DNA of 64,000 nucleotides from Candidatus Scalindua japonica (GCF_002443295.1 NZ_BAOS01000013.1:1-64000), one strand, 5' to 3'; positions 38,087 to 49,030 are shown, counted from the stretch's first letter. Notes: generated by a model from the letters alone, not told the origin. Numbers and translations are program-made.

Positions 38087-39310
38087 CTAAATGAGAGGCA
38101 TTTCTTTGCGCACAACCACTATACCACTTTCAGTTACCGTAAAACTGTTAGAATCATTCTCTTTATCATAACCAATGCTCATATAGTCAGGTATGTCTAC
38201 AGACTTATCAATTATGGCTTTTCGTATCTTAACATGCTGCCCTATCCTGACACTCTCCATTATAATTGAATCGTAAATTTCAGAATTGGAACCGACTCTG
38301 ATATCAGGGGACAAAACACATCCTTCCACCTTTGCACCGCTTATTATGCATCCTCCGGAAACAATAGAATTTAGAATCATATTTTTAGGTTCATTTGGTA
38401 AATCTTTCTGATATACTGTTTTGACTGGTGGGTATTGTGCCTTATAAGTGCGAATTGGCCAATTTTTATCATAAATATTAAATTCCGGTGATACCTGAAC
38501 AAGGTCCATATTCGCCTTCCAGTAAGCGTCCAAGGTACCGATATCACGCCAGTAGCTTAAGCCACTGTTATTTTCGTCTGTAAATGGATATGCGTATACC
38601 CTTTTAGAATGTATCATTTCAGGTATAATGTTCTTCCCGAAATCATGATTTGTGTTTTGTTTGGCATCACCTATTATCGCTTTAACCAGGGTTCTGGTAT
38701 TAAATAAATAAATTCCCATAGAAGCAAATGTGACCTCCGGATTGTTTGGCGAAGGAATTGGTACTGAAGGTTTTTCATGAAATCCAACGATCCGGTTCTC
38801 TTCATTTGTCTGTATTATACCAAATCTTTTCCCTTCATCCAGAGGGACATCCATGCATGCTATAGTAAGATCTGCTCTCTTTTCATGGTGGAAGCGTACC
38901 ATATTTCTGTAATCCATTTTGTAAATATGATCACCGGAAAGTATCAAAACCAATTCCGGTTGCTCCTTTTCAAGTGTATATATGTTCTGGTAGACAGCGT
39001 CTGCAGTACCCTGATACCATTGATCACTGATCCTTTGTTGAGGAGGTATCTGTTCTATATATTCATCTAATTCATTATTAAAAATATTCCACCCAAGCCG
39101 CAAGTGCCTATCCAGTGAGAAGGATTTGTATTGTGTCAGAACTACTATTTTGCGCAATCCTGAATTGAGACAATTACTTAATGTAAAGTCTATTATTCTG
39201 TAAATACCTCCAAAAGGCACAGCCGGTTTTGCTCTGTCTTTTGTCAGTGGATAAAGCCTCTCCCCCTGTCCTCCTGCCAGAATAATAGTAAGCACATTAT
39301 TTAAAGACAT
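38087..39310 (-). CDS. glgC: Glucose-1-phosphate adenylyltransferase
   Basis: GlgC makes ADP-glucose, the committed step of bacterial glycogen synthesis. The 407-residue protein shows TIILAGGQGERLYPLT, AKPAVPFGGIYRIIDF, GTADAVYQNIYTLE, ILSGDHIYKMDY, FGIIQ, the FHEKP motif, GLSYWRDIGTLDAYWKANMD and a left-handed beta-helix C-terminal domain. It is last on a minus-strand run galT, kinase, regulator, glgC, 78 bp after the regulator. The other glycogen genes lie in the divergent cluster starting at 42902. Confidence 0.96.
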   Translation of the reverse strand: MSLNNVLTIILAGGQGERLYPLTKDRAKPAVPFGGIYRIIDFTLSNCLNSGLRKIVVLTQYKSFSLDRHLRLGWNIFNNELDEYIEQIPPQQRISDQWYQGTADAVYQNIYTLEKEQPELVLILSGDHIYKMDYRNMVRFHHEKRADLTIACMDVPLDEGKRFGIIQTNEENRIVGFHEKPSVPIPSPNNPEVTFASMGIYLFNTRTLVKAIIGDAKQNTNHDFGKNIIPEMIHSKRVYAYPFTDENNSGLSYWRDIGTLDAYWKANMDLVQVSPEFNIYDKNWPIRTYKAQYPPVKTVYQKDLPNEPKNMILNSIVSGGCIISGAKVEGCVLSPDIRVGSNSEIYDSIIMESVRIGQHVKIRKAIIDKSVDIPDYMSIGYDKENDSNSFTVTESGIVVVRKEMPLI

Positions 39311-39388
39311 ATTTTCACTCTTAAAAGTAATTAATTTGAAATAACTGATATTAAAGTTCGATACACCAGGAGCATCTGTTTATTATTT

Positions 39389-39757
39389 TCAAGAACCCTT
39401 TGCTTTCTTTGCCAAAACTTCTTTAACAGTTTTCTTTAGTTCTAAAAGATCTGAGGACTTAACTATATAAGCATCTGCAGCCCATGACATGAAATTATCT
39501 TTATAATTACTATAAGCAGTATTAATGACAACTGGAATTTCTCGATTTTTACTTAGGATCTTCCCCATTGTCTCAATGCCATCCATCTTAGGCATGTTAA
39601 TATCCATTATAATAATATCAGGCTGCTGCTCATGAACTTTCTCCATAGCTTCTTTACCATCAGAGGCGGTTACAACTTCATAACCTTCCAACATTAATTC
39701 CTGTTCATAAAGTAAGCGTTGGTTCTTATCATCTTCTACAACCAGGATAGTTGTCAT
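39389..39757 (-). CDS. Single-domain response regulator
   Basis: This is a 122-residue CheY-like receiver with no output domain. The acidic pocket E8-D9-D10 (VVEDD), the phospho-acceptor D52 (IIIMDINMPKMDG), T79 (INTAYS) and the conserved lysine in YIVKSSDL are present. AGGAG lies 9 bases upstream of ATG 39757. It starts 19 bp after the end of the histidine kinase and is surely its partner. The output must be by protein contact or onward phosphotransfer. It sits between the kinase and glgC. Confidence 0.9.
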   Translation of the reverse strand: MTTILVVEDDKNQRLLYEQELMLEGYEVVTASDGKEAMEKVHEQQPDIIIMDINMPKMDGIETMGKILSKNREIPVVINTAYSNYKDNFMSWAADAYIVKSSDLLELKKTVKEVLAKKAKGS

Positions 39758-39776
39758 CGTTATGAACTCCTTTCTG

Positions 39777-41687
39777 CTATTTTTTTGGCAACGTTAGTAC
39801 CATGGTTGTTCCTTTTCCGTGTTTGCTTATGGCATCTATTGTTCCACCATGGTCCTCAATAATTTTAAGGCTTACAGACAAACCCACACCGGTACCACTC
39901 TCTTTTGTCGTAAAGAATGGATCATAAATATTCTGTAATACACCCGATTGTATGCCTTTGCCGGTATCTCTAATATATATTTTTATTGATTTTTTTTCTG
40001 ATTCTATATTCACATCAAGTGCTCCACCATCAGGCATTGATTCTACCGCGTTCATGAGTATATTAAGAAAGACCTGTTTTATTTGCGCAGGATCAACAGG
40101 TATTTCAGGTATACCTGTTTCATATCTCTTCTGCAGCTTTATATGCTTTTCCTGGAAATAGTTCTCCAGTAGCATACACGTATTTTCCATTATTACGCAT
40201 ACTTGAGTATCAACCTTTTCCGGCTTAGATGGCTTGCTAAAATCTGTAATATTATTTAGTATTTTTTCTAAACGCTTTACTTCCTCTATGATAATGTCAA
40301 TGTTAGCTTTGATTTTAGAATTTGTAAAGGTAAAACGAGATAGCGTTTTTGCAAAACCTCCGATAGTAACCAGCGGATTTCTTATCTCATGAGCAACATA
40401 AGATGACATTGAACCAATAGCGGCAAGTTTTTCCGAGCGAATAAGTCTCTGCTGTGTTTCAGTAAGCTGATTAATTTTATCTTCCAGGCTTTTGTAGGTT
40501 TCAGCATTTTCAATTGCCAGTGATGCCTGATTGACAAACATTGTCAATGTATTAATACGATCCTCAGATATTGGCTCTGCAGTATAGGCATTATCTGCAA
40601 CTATAACGCCTATGGGCTCATTCTTTGCTATCAGAGGAACACAGACAAATTCATTTACTCCAAGGGCCTTTCTGAATTCATCTGAAACACGCGTATCTTT
40701 AGCGGCATCTTTAACTATTACAGGCTTCTTCTCTTTTGTACAGATTGTAACAACTTCATCTGCATCTGCAAGTGAGTACACCATTAGTTTTGTCATAGTA
40801 TTTAGAGGTGTGTCAATATTATGACTATAATCCAGGTTGTCAACTATATCTAATAGGGAATTATGACGACTTGACATCTCTTTCCAAATACGTGTAGCCT
40901 CTTCTGTGGAAGATGGCCCAATAGCTAATTTCCCATTCAAGACATTAAGTTCTTTATTAATCAAAAACAACATTGCTCTATTAAACCCAAATGAGTAATC
41001 TGCAGTTATGCATGTTAAGATCAAGTGAAGTAATTTATCGAGATGAAGTGTTCCCTGGGTTACTTCACCAAACTGTTGTAAGAGTAAAAGCCTATGTACC
41101 AATTTCTCGCTTTCAGTCACATCTACGGTTAAGAGCAGGATATTTTCAACTTCGCCGTCCTTACCTGCTATAGGGATGGCAATATGTTGAATGCACATCC
41201 TCTTTTTGGTTTTTGTTGTTATCCATGATTCAATTATATGACTCTCTTTCCCCTTCCTCACCTGTGTTGCGGGACACTTATCCGTTCCGACAACATTACA
41301 ATGATAAATACCTGAACAATGACTACCAACAGGTGACTCTTCCAGGTTCAACCAATCATTTAACGTGTCATTTGCCCAAATTATTTTTGAATCCTTATCA
41401 ATAAGACATAATCCTGCCCCTATGACTTCCATTATGTTATTGAATATTTCTCTCTCCTCCTGTATCTGCTTCTCCAGTATCTTTGATTCTTTATTCTCTT
41501 TATTTTTTACAGAGAGGTTTGCCGTCTCAACCTTTGCGTTCTTTAGTTGAGACTCAAGATTTTCACACATCTCTTCAAAGGACCCTAATAAATCGTTATC
41601 AAGTACCATGTCCTTAGACTCATTGAGTAACTTTTTGATCTTATTTACCGTCTCTCCAGGTCCAGAGAATAATAGTTTCTTTTTCAT
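39777..41687 (-). CDS. Cytosolic PAS-GAF histidine kinase
   Basis: The 636-residue kinase has no membrane helix. Order: N-terminal coiled coil (1-85), PAS domain (about 85-195) containing a cysteine cluster (HCSGIYHCNVVGTDKCPATQ), GAF domain (about 215-390), HisKA with the phospho-acceptor in YVAHEIRNPLVTIGG (about 428), and HATPase with FLNILMNAVESM, DTGKGI, FFTTKESGTGVGLSV. The PAS cysteines suggest redox, metal or Fe-S sensing (inference). Its start overlaps the galT stop by 4 bp, and the regulator gene follows by 19 bp, placing the pair inside a sugar-nucleotide operon. The ligand is unknown. Confidence 0.88.
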   Translation of the reverse strand: MKKKLLFSGPGETVNKIKKLLNESKDMVLDNDLLGSFEEMCENLESQLKNAKVETANLSVKNKENKESKILEKQIQEEREIFNNIMEVIGAGLCLIDKDSKIIWANDTLNDWLNLEESPVGSHCSGIYHCNVVGTDKCPATQVRKGKESHIIESWITTKTKKRMCIQHIAIPIAGKDGEVENILLLTVDVTESEKLVHRLLLLQQFGEVTQGTLHLDKLLHLILTCITADYSFGFNRAMLFLINKELNVLNGKLAIGPSSTEEATRIWKEMSSRHNSLLDIVDNLDYSHNIDTPLNTMTKLMVYSLADADEVVTICTKEKKPVIVKDAAKDTRVSDEFRKALGVNEFVCVPLIAKNEPIGVIVADNAYTAEPISEDRINTLTMFVNQASLAIENAETYKSLEDKINQLTETQQRLIRSEKLAAIGSMSSYVAHEIRNPLVTIGGFAKTLSRFTFTNSKIKANIDIIIEEVKRLEKILNNITDFSKPSKPEKVDTQVCVIMENTCMLLENYFQEKHIKLQKRYETGIPEIPVDPAQIKQVFLNILMNAVESMPDGGALDVNIESEKKSIKIYIRDTGKGIQSGVLQNIYDPFFTTKESGTGVGLSVSLKIIEDHGGTIDAISKHGKGTTMVLTLPKK

Positions 41688-42676
41688 TGTTTTCTCAACA
41701 ATTCAGCAGCTTCCTCAGGAAGCGTTGGATTAATATAAAACCCTGTTCCCCATTCAAACCCAGCAATGTTTGTAAGTCTTGGTATTATCTCTATATGCCA
41801 ATGAAAAAATTCTGATTCGGTTACATTGAATGGTGCTGAATGAATTATATAATTATATGGCGGAAGGTCTAAAGCTGTCTCTAGCCTGCCAAGCACACCC
41901 TTTAAGACATTTGCAAGTTCATCTAATTCAAATTCCTGCAAGTTTTCAAAATGGCTTTTGTGATTTTTAGGAAGTATCCATATCTCAAAAGGAAATCTGG
42001 AAGCAAAAGGAGCAAAGGCTACAAAATTATCTGTCAAAAAGACGATTCTCCTGTCTGTATCTATTTCCTGGTCTATCATGTCGCAGAAGAGACATCTTTC
42101 TCTCTGTTGGTAAAATATTCTGGCATTTTCCATCTCATTTGCTACCAACTGTGGGACAATCGGTGTAACAATCAGTTGTGAATGAGTATGCTCAAGCGAA
42201 GCGCCTGCAGAAGCTCCGACATTTTTGAATAAAAGTCCGTAAACAAATCTTTTGTCGTTTTTTAAATCAACAAGACGATCTCTATAACACAATAAAACCT
42301 CTTTTACATTTCCATTTTCAAGCGATGTCAAAGACTGAATATGCCTTGGACTTTCTATAATAACTTCATGAGCACCGATACCACTCATCATATCATAGAT
42401 ACCTTCTACACACTTATTTTCTTCTCCTTCTATCTGAAGAGCGGGAAACTTATTTGGAACAACCCTTACCCTCCAACCACCGGTGTCTGGCATTGCTCCG
42501 TTATCTCGATACGCCAGTATCTCCGGTGGAGTCTTGTCCTCATTGCCTTCACAAAATGGGCAGAAACTGCTTTTAATTATTTGTTGGTTAGTCTTAAAAT
42601 CTGATGGCCGTGTAGCTCTTTCAGTCGCCACGATTATCCAACATCCGGAAACAGGCTCCCTTCTTAATTCAGGCAT
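41684..42676 (-). CDS. galT: Galactose-1-phosphate uridylyltransferase
   Basis: GalT exchanges UMP between UDP-glucose and galactose-1-phosphate. The 330-residue protein has the zinc cysteines CPFCEGN and CLFCDMI and the HIT-type active motif as LEHTHSQLIVTP (HxHxQ with the covalent His in the middle), plus FHWHIEIIPRL near the end. It belongs to the ADP-sugar/GalT-like clade found next to glycogen genes, so another sugar nucleotide may be the true substrate. AGGAG lies 8 bases upstream of ATG 42676. It is the first gene of the minus-strand run to glgC and overlaps the kinase by 4 bp. Confidence 0.9.
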   Translation of the reverse strand: MPELRREPVSGCWIIVATERATRPSDFKTNQQIIKSSFCPFCEGNEDKTPPEILAYRDNGAMPDTGGWRVRVVPNKFPALQIEGEENKCVEGIYDMMSGIGAHEVIIESPRHIQSLTSLENGNVKEVLLCYRDRLVDLKNDKRFVYGLLFKNVGASAGASLEHTHSQLIVTPIVPQLVANEMENARIFYQQRERCLFCDMIDQEIDTDRRIVFLTDNFVAFAPFASRFPFEIWILPKNHKSHFENLQEFELDELANVLKGVLGRLETALDLPPYNYIIHSAPFNVTESEFFHWHIEIIPRLTNIAGFEWGTGFYINPTLPEEAAELLRKQ

Positions 42677-42901
42677 TTATTACTCCTAAACTAATTGAAA
42701 TTCTATTCTATTTTGAACCAGTATATTTTGCCAGAAAGCATCTATTTTGTTAATTTAATAGCAGTTTGTAACATACGCATTGTTGCCTTACATATTTTAT
42801 TGTTAAGCCAAAAGATATCGACAAGTAGTATAATATATTTTAAGCGGATTTTAAAGAAACAATTGTTTTCCAGATTTTAATATTCAGGTCGTATACGATT
42901 T

Positions 42902-44890
42902 ATGTATAATGCTAATCTCAATGTATCCTACTTATTCGGGTTAAGCATAACAATGAAAGATGGAATCAACAGAATTACAGGCAATGTACACAATATAGAT
43001 CATATCACGGAACATGATATATATCTTCTAAAGGAAGGAAGCCATTACAGATTATATGACAAACTGGGCGCACATATCATTAACAACGGTAAAGATAACG
43101 GAGCAGCCTTTGCGGTATGGGCCCCTAACGCTGAACGTGTCTCAGTTACAGGTGATTTTAATGGATGGAACAGCGAGTCTCATGCACTGTATGCAAGGCA
43201 GGACGGTTCGGGAATATGGGAGGGTTTTATTTCTGGCATATCGGGAGGAGACATTTACAAATACCATATACATTCCAAATATAATAACTTCCGAGCAGAA
43301 AAAGGTGATCCGTTTGCGTTCTATTGGGAACAGCCGCCTAAAACAGCTTCAGTAGTTTGGAATCTGCATTATGAATGGAACGATAGTGAGTGGATAACAA
43401 ACAGGAACCAACACAATTCTCTTAATTCTCCTTTCTCTGTATATGAAGTACATCTGGGTTCATGGAGACGGGTAATGAAAAGAGAAAATGAATTTCTTAC
43501 CTATAGAGAAATAGCGCATGAACTTGCAGATTATGTAAAGGAGATGGAGTTTACCCATGTAGAGCTGTTACCTGTTACAGAGCATCCCTTCTACGGTTCG
43601 TGGGGTTATCAGACTACCGGATATTTTGCACCTACGAGCAGGTATGGGAGTCCTCAGGATTTTATGTACCTGGTTGATTATCTTCATCAAAATGGGATTG
43701 GTGTTATACTGGATTGGGTACCGTCACACTTCCCATCCGATGGGCATGGACTTGCCTATTTTGACGGCACACATCTCTATGAGCACGCTGACCCGAAAAT
43801 GGGCTTTCATCCTGAATGGAAAAGCTATATCTTTAACTATAGCAGAAATGAGGTACGCGCGTTCCTTATAAGCAGTGCCATATTCTGGATAGAAAAGTAT
43901 CATATTGATGCTCTGAGGGTAGATGCCGTTGCATCTATGCTCTACCTTGACTATGCACGTAAGGAAGGAGAGTGGATACCAAATAAATACGGAGGACATG
44001 AGAATCTGGATGCTATAAATTTAATAAAGAGATTAAACGAAGCTGTTTATATCTCTAATCCTGATGTTCAAATGATAGCAGAAGAATCAACTTCATGGCC
44101 AATGGTGTCAAGACCAACAAGTATCGGAGGCCTAGGCTTCGGGATGAAATGGAATATGGGATGGATGCACGATATTCTCAAATACTTTTCAAAAGATCCT
44201 GTTTATAGAAAGTCTCATCATAAAGAACTTACCTTCAGCATATGGTACGCATTTTCAGAAAACTTCCTGCTCCCTCTTTCCCATGACGAAGTAGTCCATG
44301 GAAAGGGATCACTTATAGGCAAGATGCCCGGTGATGAATGGCAGAGGCATGCAAATCTCAGGATTTTATTTGGATATATGTTTGCACACCCCGGAAAGAA
44401 ACTACTATTCATGGGAGGAGAATTCGCGCAATTGAAGGAGTGGGACCATGACGAAAGTCTTGAATGGTCTAACTTGCAGTACCCACTCCACAAAGGTATT
44501 CAAAACTGGGTTAAAGACTTGAATCGTTTTTACAAGAAGGAAACGGCGTTGTATGGGTCTGATTTTGCGGAAGACGGCTTTGAATGGATAGACTTTAATG
44601 ATTGTGAACATAGTATAATAAGTTTTATCAGAAAAGACAAGGATACTGACGACATAGTTCTCTTAGTTTGCAATGCCACCCCTGTGCCAAGGCATAACTA
44701 CAATGTAGGAGTACCAAGTGGGGGTTTCTGGAAGGAAACCCTAAATAGCGATGCGGAAATGTATGGAGGAAGTGGTTGTGGTAATTTTGGTGGAATTCAA
44801 GCGGTAAAAAAAGCTGCACACGGAAGGGCATATTCACTCTCCCTGACCTTACCACCTTTAGGCATTTTATTTTTTAAAAACTCGAACTGA
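42902..44890 (+). CDS. glgB: 1,4-alpha-glucan branching enzyme
   Basis: GlgB creates alpha-1,6 branches in glycogen. The 662-residue protein has a CBM48 domain ([20 protein letters not shown], about residues 67-145) and a GH13 barrel with [32 protein letters not shown], the nucleophile in [12 protein letters not shown] (about 339), the acid in [10 protein letters not shown] (about 392) and [14 protein letters not shown]. The start is uncertain: ATG 42902 has AGGT upstream, and ATG 42953 would trim 17 residues. The GH57 gene follows after 2 bp. Confidence 0.95.
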   Translation: MYNANLNVSYLFGLSITMKDGINRITGNVHNIDHITEHDIYLLKEGSHYRLYDKLGAHIINNGKDNGAAFAVWAPNAERVSVTGDFNGWNSESHALYARQDGSGIWEGFISGISGGDIYKYHIHSKYNNFRAEKGDPFAFYWEQPPKTASVVWNLHYEWNDSEWITNRNQHNSLNSPFSVYEVHLGSWRRVMKRENEFLTYREIAHELADYVKEMEFTHVELLPVTEHPFYGSWGYQTTGYFAPTSRYGSPQDFMYLVDYLHQNGIGVILDWVPSHFPSDGHGLAYFDGTHLYEHADPKMGFHPEWKSYIFNYSRNEVRAFLISSAIFWIEKYHIDALRVDAVASMLYLDYARKEGEWIPNKYGGHENLDAINLIKRLNEAVYISNPDVQMIAEESTSWPMVSRPTSIGGLGFGMKWNMGWMHDILKYFSKDPVYRKSHHKELTFSIWYAFSENFLLPLSHDEVVHGKGSLIGKMPGDEWQRHANLRILFGYMFAHPGKKLLFMGGEFAQLKEWDHDESLEWSNLQYPLHKGIQNWVKDLNRFYKKETALYGSDFAEDGFEWIDFNDCEHSIISFIRKDKDTDDIVLLVCNATPVPRHNYNVGVPSGGFWKETLNSDAEMYGGSGCGNFGGIQAVKKAAHGRAYSLSLTLPPLGILFFKNSN

Positions 44891-44892
44891 TT

Positions 44893-47310
44893 ATGAATAA
44901 ACATATCTGCATACACGGCCACTTCTATCAACCACCAAGGGAGAACCCATGGCTTGAAGAGATCGAGTTCCAGGATTCGGCCTATCCATACCATGACTGG
45001 AATGAAAAGATTACGGCTGAGTGCTATGCCCCTAATACTGCTGCACGTATTCTTGATTCAGAGAATAGAATAATAGAGATAACAAATATATACGCTAAAA
45101 TAAGTTTTAACTTTGGACCAACGTTATTATCATGGATGGAAAAATATAAGCCGGAGGTTTACCAGGCGATTCTCGATGCTGACAAGTTGAGTATGGTAAA
45201 TTTCTCCGGACACGGTTCCGCAATAGCGCAGGCATATAACCATATGATAATGCCACTTGCAAATAAAAGGGACAAATATACACAGGTAAAATGGGGAATA
45301 AAAGATTTTGAAAAGAGATTTAACAGGTACCCGGAAGGGATATGGCTTCCTGAAACTGCCGTCGATATAGATACACTTGAAGTACTGTCAAGTCTGGGAA
45401 TAAAATTTACGGTCCTTTCTCAGAGGCAGGCTGAAAGAGTAAAGAGAACTGGTGAAACAGAGAGTTGGATTGATGCCACCGAAGAAAAAATTGATTCCAC
45501 TTTGAATTACCTTTGCCATCTACCTTCAGGACAATCTATCAATATCTTTTTCTATAATGGCCAAATCGCCCAGGAAGTATCTTTCGGCAATTTATTGAAA
45601 GACGGAGAAGGGTTTGCTGAAAGATTGCTTTCAGCATTTGATCATGACAATGATCATCCACAAATTGTTCATATCGCAACTGATGGGGAAACGTTCGGGC
45701 ATCACCACAGATTTGGAGATATGGCGCTTTCCTATTGCCTGCATCATATTGAATCCGGCAATAGAGCACGGATCACTAACTATGGCGAGTATCTTGACAA
45801 GCATCCCCCGGCCCACATAGTTGAGATTATTAACAACTCATCCTGGAGCTGTGTACATGGTGTAGAACGGTGGAGAGACAATTGCGGCTGTAACTCTGGT
45901 GCAAATCCGGAGTGGGATCAAGAGTGGAGAAAACCATTAAGAGAGGCAATGGACTGGTTGAGGGACAGGATAGTACCTGTTTTTAGGAGTGAAGCGTCTA
46001 AATATTTTGAAGATCCATGGCATGTAAGAAATGAATATATTGAAATCATTCTTGACAGGTCCCAGAACAACATTGGATCCTTCCTGAAAAAATATGCGGT
46101 CAGAGAGCTTTCCAGGCATGAAATGATAAGGGCACTGAAGATCCTTGAGATGCAAAGGAACGCCATGTTAATGTATACCAGCTGTGGCTGGTTCTTCGAT
46201 GATCTCTCTGGCATTGAAACAATACAAATAATGCAATACGCATTAATAACAATGCAATACGCAGAAGATCTGCAGAAATTGTCACTTAATCCTGAATATT
46301 TGAAGTTTCTACAGAATGTGCAAAACAACACATCAGACAACACCCTTGAAATCTATAAAATGTTTGTAGAGTCAGCCAGAAGCGACCTGCTGAGAGTGGG
46401 AATTCACTATTGCATATCCTCTCTCTTCGAAGAATATTCAGAAGATACAAAAATATTCTGTTATACGTCAAAGGGTGAGAAGTATAATAAAATCGGGGTG
46501 GAAAAACTAAGACTGGCTACAGGTAAAGTAATAATCACATCAGATATCACTCTGGATGCAAAAAACCTCTGTTTTGCGGCATTATATCTTGGAGACCAGA
46601 ATATTAATGGAGGTGTGAAGGAATTTACAGGAGAGCATGAGTTTTCAATAATGCAGGATGAAATAAAAGATGCATTTGAAGATAGTATCACAGAAACTAT
46701 AAGGTGTATGGATAAATATTTTAAAGACAACATCTACTCAATATTGCATCTCTTTAAAGATGAACAGAGAAAAATTCTGGATCAGTTAACTGAACTGACA
46801 TATGATGAGATTGACAGCTCTTACCGCCGGATATATAAGAACAATTATGCAACAATGAATACCTTTCATGGTTTACAGATAAAGCTTCCAAAGCCTTTTT
46901 TTGTAGCAACAGAATATATACTGAACGAGGACATCAAACAACTGTTTAATGCAGAACCACTGGATGTCGATAGACTTGGAAAGCTAATAAACGAAGCAGA
47001 AAAGTGGAATATTACAATTGATACAACAACACTCAGTTATGTAGTGAGTTCATGGTTAAATAGAATAATGAATAAAATAAATAAGCAGCCAGCTGATTTA
47101 CAACTGTTTGATATGATTGACAAAACCTTAGAGATAGTAAAACCATTATCTTTATCACTTGATCTCTGGAAGGTCCAGAACAATTGCTTTTCTCTATGGA
47201 ATGACTGCTGCGGCATGATAAAGGACAAAGCGGAAAAAGGAGATAGTTTTGCCAATAGCTGGATAGAAAACTTTCTCAAACTGGGGTCTTATTTGAATGT
47301 AAAAGTATAG
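44893..47310 (+). CDS. GH57-family DUF3536 glucan enzyme
   Basis: This 805-residue protein begins with the GH57 signature HICIHGHFYQPPRENPW, then FSGHGSAIAQAYNHMIMP, GIWLPETAVDIDTLE (catalytic Glu region) and IATDGETFGHHHRFGD (catalytic Asp region). The C-terminal half (about 400-805) is the DUF3536 extension. GH57 members include alpha-amylases, amylopullulanases, 4-alpha-glucanotransferases and branching enzymes; the DUF3536 type is found beside glycogen genes but its activity is not certain. It starts 2 bp after glgB, so the pair is translated together. Confidence 0.88.
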   Translation: MNKHICIHGHFYQPPRENPWLEEIEFQDSAYPYHDWNEKITAECYAPNTAARILDSENRIIEITNIYAKISFNFGPTLLSWMEKYKPEVYQAILDADKLSMVNFSGHGSAIAQAYNHMIMPLANKRDKYTQVKWGIKDFEKRFNRYPEGIWLPETAVDIDTLEVLSSLGIKFTVLSQRQAERVKRTGETESWIDATEEKIDSTLNYLCHLPSGQSINIFFYNGQIAQEVSFGNLLKDGEGFAERLLSAFDHDNDHPQIVHIATDGETFGHHHRFGDMALSYCLHHIESGNRARITNYGEYLDKHPPAHIVEIINNSSWSCVHGVERWRDNCGCNSGANPEWDQEWRKPLREAMDWLRDRIVPVFRSEASKYFEDPWHVRNEYIEIILDRSQNNIGSFLKKYAVRELSRHEMIRALKILEMQRNAMLMYTSCGWFFDDLSGIETIQIMQYALITMQYAEDLQKLSLNPEYLKFLQNVQNNTSDNTLEIYKMFVESARSDLLRVGIHYCISSLFEEYSEDTKIFCYTSKGEKYNKIGVEKLRLATGKVIITSDITLDAKNLCFAALYLGDQNINGGVKEFTGEHEFSIMQDEIKDAFEDSITETIRCMDKYFKDNIYSILHLFKDEQRKILDQLTELTYDEIDSSYRRIYKNNYATMNTFHGLQIKLPKPFFVATEYILNEDIKQLFNAEPLDVDRLGKLINEAEKWNITIDTTTLSYVVSSWLNRIMNKINKQPADLQLFDMIDKTLEIVKPLSLSLDLWKVQNNCFSLWNDCCGMIKDKAEKGDSFANSWIENFLKLGSYLNVKV

Positions 47311-47398
47311 TATCTATTCACCTCAAAGCCGTAAAGAGCGCAAATTTACAGGAAATATTCTATATAACGTCTGAAATATACACAAGCAAGGATGACCC

Positions 47399-47453
47399 CT
47401 CTCTTTCGAGATGACTCCAAATGGAATCCTCTCAAAAGGGAGGTTGGTGATGC
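47399..47453. repeat. Imperfect inverted repeat between GH57 and malQ
   Basis: CCTCTCTTT (near 47399) and AAAGGGAGG (near 47445) pair with one mismatch around a 30-40 base spacer. It lies in a 163-bp gap between two same-strand genes and may be a repetitive palindrome or an attenuating hairpin. Confidence 0.35.
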
Positions 47454-47473
47454 TATAGGCTAAAGAGAAAAAC

Positions 47474-48973
47474 GTGAAAAAAAGAGGAAGTGGAATACTT
47501 CTCCATATTACATCACTACCATCACCTTACGGCATTGGAGATTTTGGAAGAGAGGCTTACCGGTTTGCAGACCTCCTTGCGGAGAGTAATCAAAGTTTCT
47601 GGCAGATACTTCCTTTAAACCAGACATCTGTTGTCTATGATAATTCTCCCTATAGTAGTGTTTCAGCATATGCCGGGAATACTATCCTGATAAGCCCTGA
47701 CATAATGGTTGATGATGGATTTCTTTTGAAATCAGACATAGAAAACCATCCATCATTTCCCATGGAAAGTGTTGATTATAGCGCTGTTTTAAAGTATAAA
47801 AAAGAAATTTTCAGTATTGCTTTTGAGAAAAATAGAAGTCGTTTAGCTGAACACCATGAATTTAATAAATTTTGCAATGAAAATCTCAGCTGGCTGAAAG
47901 ATTATAGTCTCTTTGTCTCCATAAAAAAACATTTTAACAGTATTGATTGGAGCAAATGGCCTGAAAATCTCAGGGATAGAAAAAAGAAAGAACTTAAGCA
48001 ATGGGAAGAAAAATTACAGGAAAATATATTGAGAGAACATTTTCTTCAATATTTATTTTTCAAGCAGTGGCACTCTCTTAAAGATTATTGCGAAAGTATG
48101 GGTTTACAAATAATTGGAGACCTCCCTATTTACGTCAATTATGACAGTGCAGATGTATGGGCAAACCCGGAAATTTTCAAATTGAATAATGAAAAAAAAC
48201 CTGTTTATGTTGCCGGTGTTCCACCGGATTACTTCAGCGAAACAGGACAACTGTGGGGACATCCTGTTTATGATTGGGCTGTTCTTAAGAAAACCGGATA
48301 CTCATGGTGGATTAATCGAATAAAACACAATCTCAGATCTTTCCATATGTTTCGGCTAGACCACTTTAGAGGGTTTGTCGGTTACTGGGAAATTCCCGAA
48401 GGTGAAGAGTTTGCGACTAACGGACAATGGCAGGAAGCACCTGCCGAGGACTTTTTCAATACTCTTCTCAAGCATTTTGATAGTCTTCCTATTATTGCTG
48501 AAGACCTTGGTGTTATTACACCGGATGTAAAGGATATTATAAGACAATTTGGATTCCCTGGAATGAAGGTGCTGCTTTTTGCCTTTGGAGAAGACCTTCC
48601 CTCTAATCCTTATGCACCGCACAATTATACAAAAAACTGTGTTGCTTACACAGGAACACACGATAACAACACTGTTAAGGGCTGGTTTAAAAGTGAAACC
48701 AGTGCTGAAGAGAAAAAAAGAATTATTGATTATATTGGTCATGAAGTTTCAGAAGATCAAATACACTGGGAACTTATAAAACTTGTTATGAGTTCCGTCG
48801 CAAATATGGTTATAATACCAATGCAGGATATTATAGGACTTGAAGAAGATTCCAGAACAAATCTTCCTGCAAGTTCCAACGGAAACTGGAGATGGAGGTT
48901 TGTACCTGAAAGCTTATCTCCTTTAATAACAAAAAAATTGTCAGAAATGACAATTATTTATGGAAGAGGATAA
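47474..48973 (+). CDS. malQ: 4-alpha-glucanotransferase (amylomaltase)
   Basis: MalQ transfers maltosyl units between glucans and processes short chains left by the phosphorylase. The 499-residue GH77 protein has RGSGILLHITSLPSPYGIGD, WQILPLNQTS, IIGDLPIYVNYDSADVW, FRLDHFRGFVGYWEIPEGE (catalytic Asp), IIAEDLGVITPDV (Glu) and YTGTHDNNTVKGW (Asp). It starts at GTG 47474, where the family-typical MKKRGSG begins. The glgP gene follows after 57 bp. Confidence 0.95.
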   Translation: MKKRGSGILLHITSLPSPYGIGDFGREAYRFADLLAESNQSFWQILPLNQTSVVYDNSPYSSVSAYAGNTILISPDIMVDDGFLLKSDIENHPSFPMESVDYSAVLKYKKEIFSIAFEKNRSRLAEHHEFNKFCNENLSWLKDYSLFVSIKKHFNSIDWSKWPENLRDRKKKELKQWEEKLQENILREHFLQYLFFKQWHSLKDYCESMGLQIIGDLPIYVNYDSADVWANPEIFKLNNEKKPVYVAGVPPDYFSETGQLWGHPVYDWAVLKKTGYSWWINRIKHNLRSFHMFRLDHFRGFVGYWEIPEGEEFATNGQWQEAPAEDFFNTLLKHFDSLPIIAEDLGVITPDVKDIIRQFGFPGMKVLLFAFGEDLPSNPYAPHNYTKNCVAYTGTHDNNTVKGWFKSETSAEEKKRIIDYIGHEVSEDQIHWELIKLVMSSVANMVIIPMQDIIGLEEDSRTNLPASSNGNWRWRFVPESLSPLITKKLSEMTIIYGRG

Positions 48974-49030
48974 TTTGATTGTAGATTTCTTGCGTCGAAA
49001 TCGCAAAAAATTAGTAACTGAAGGGAATAA

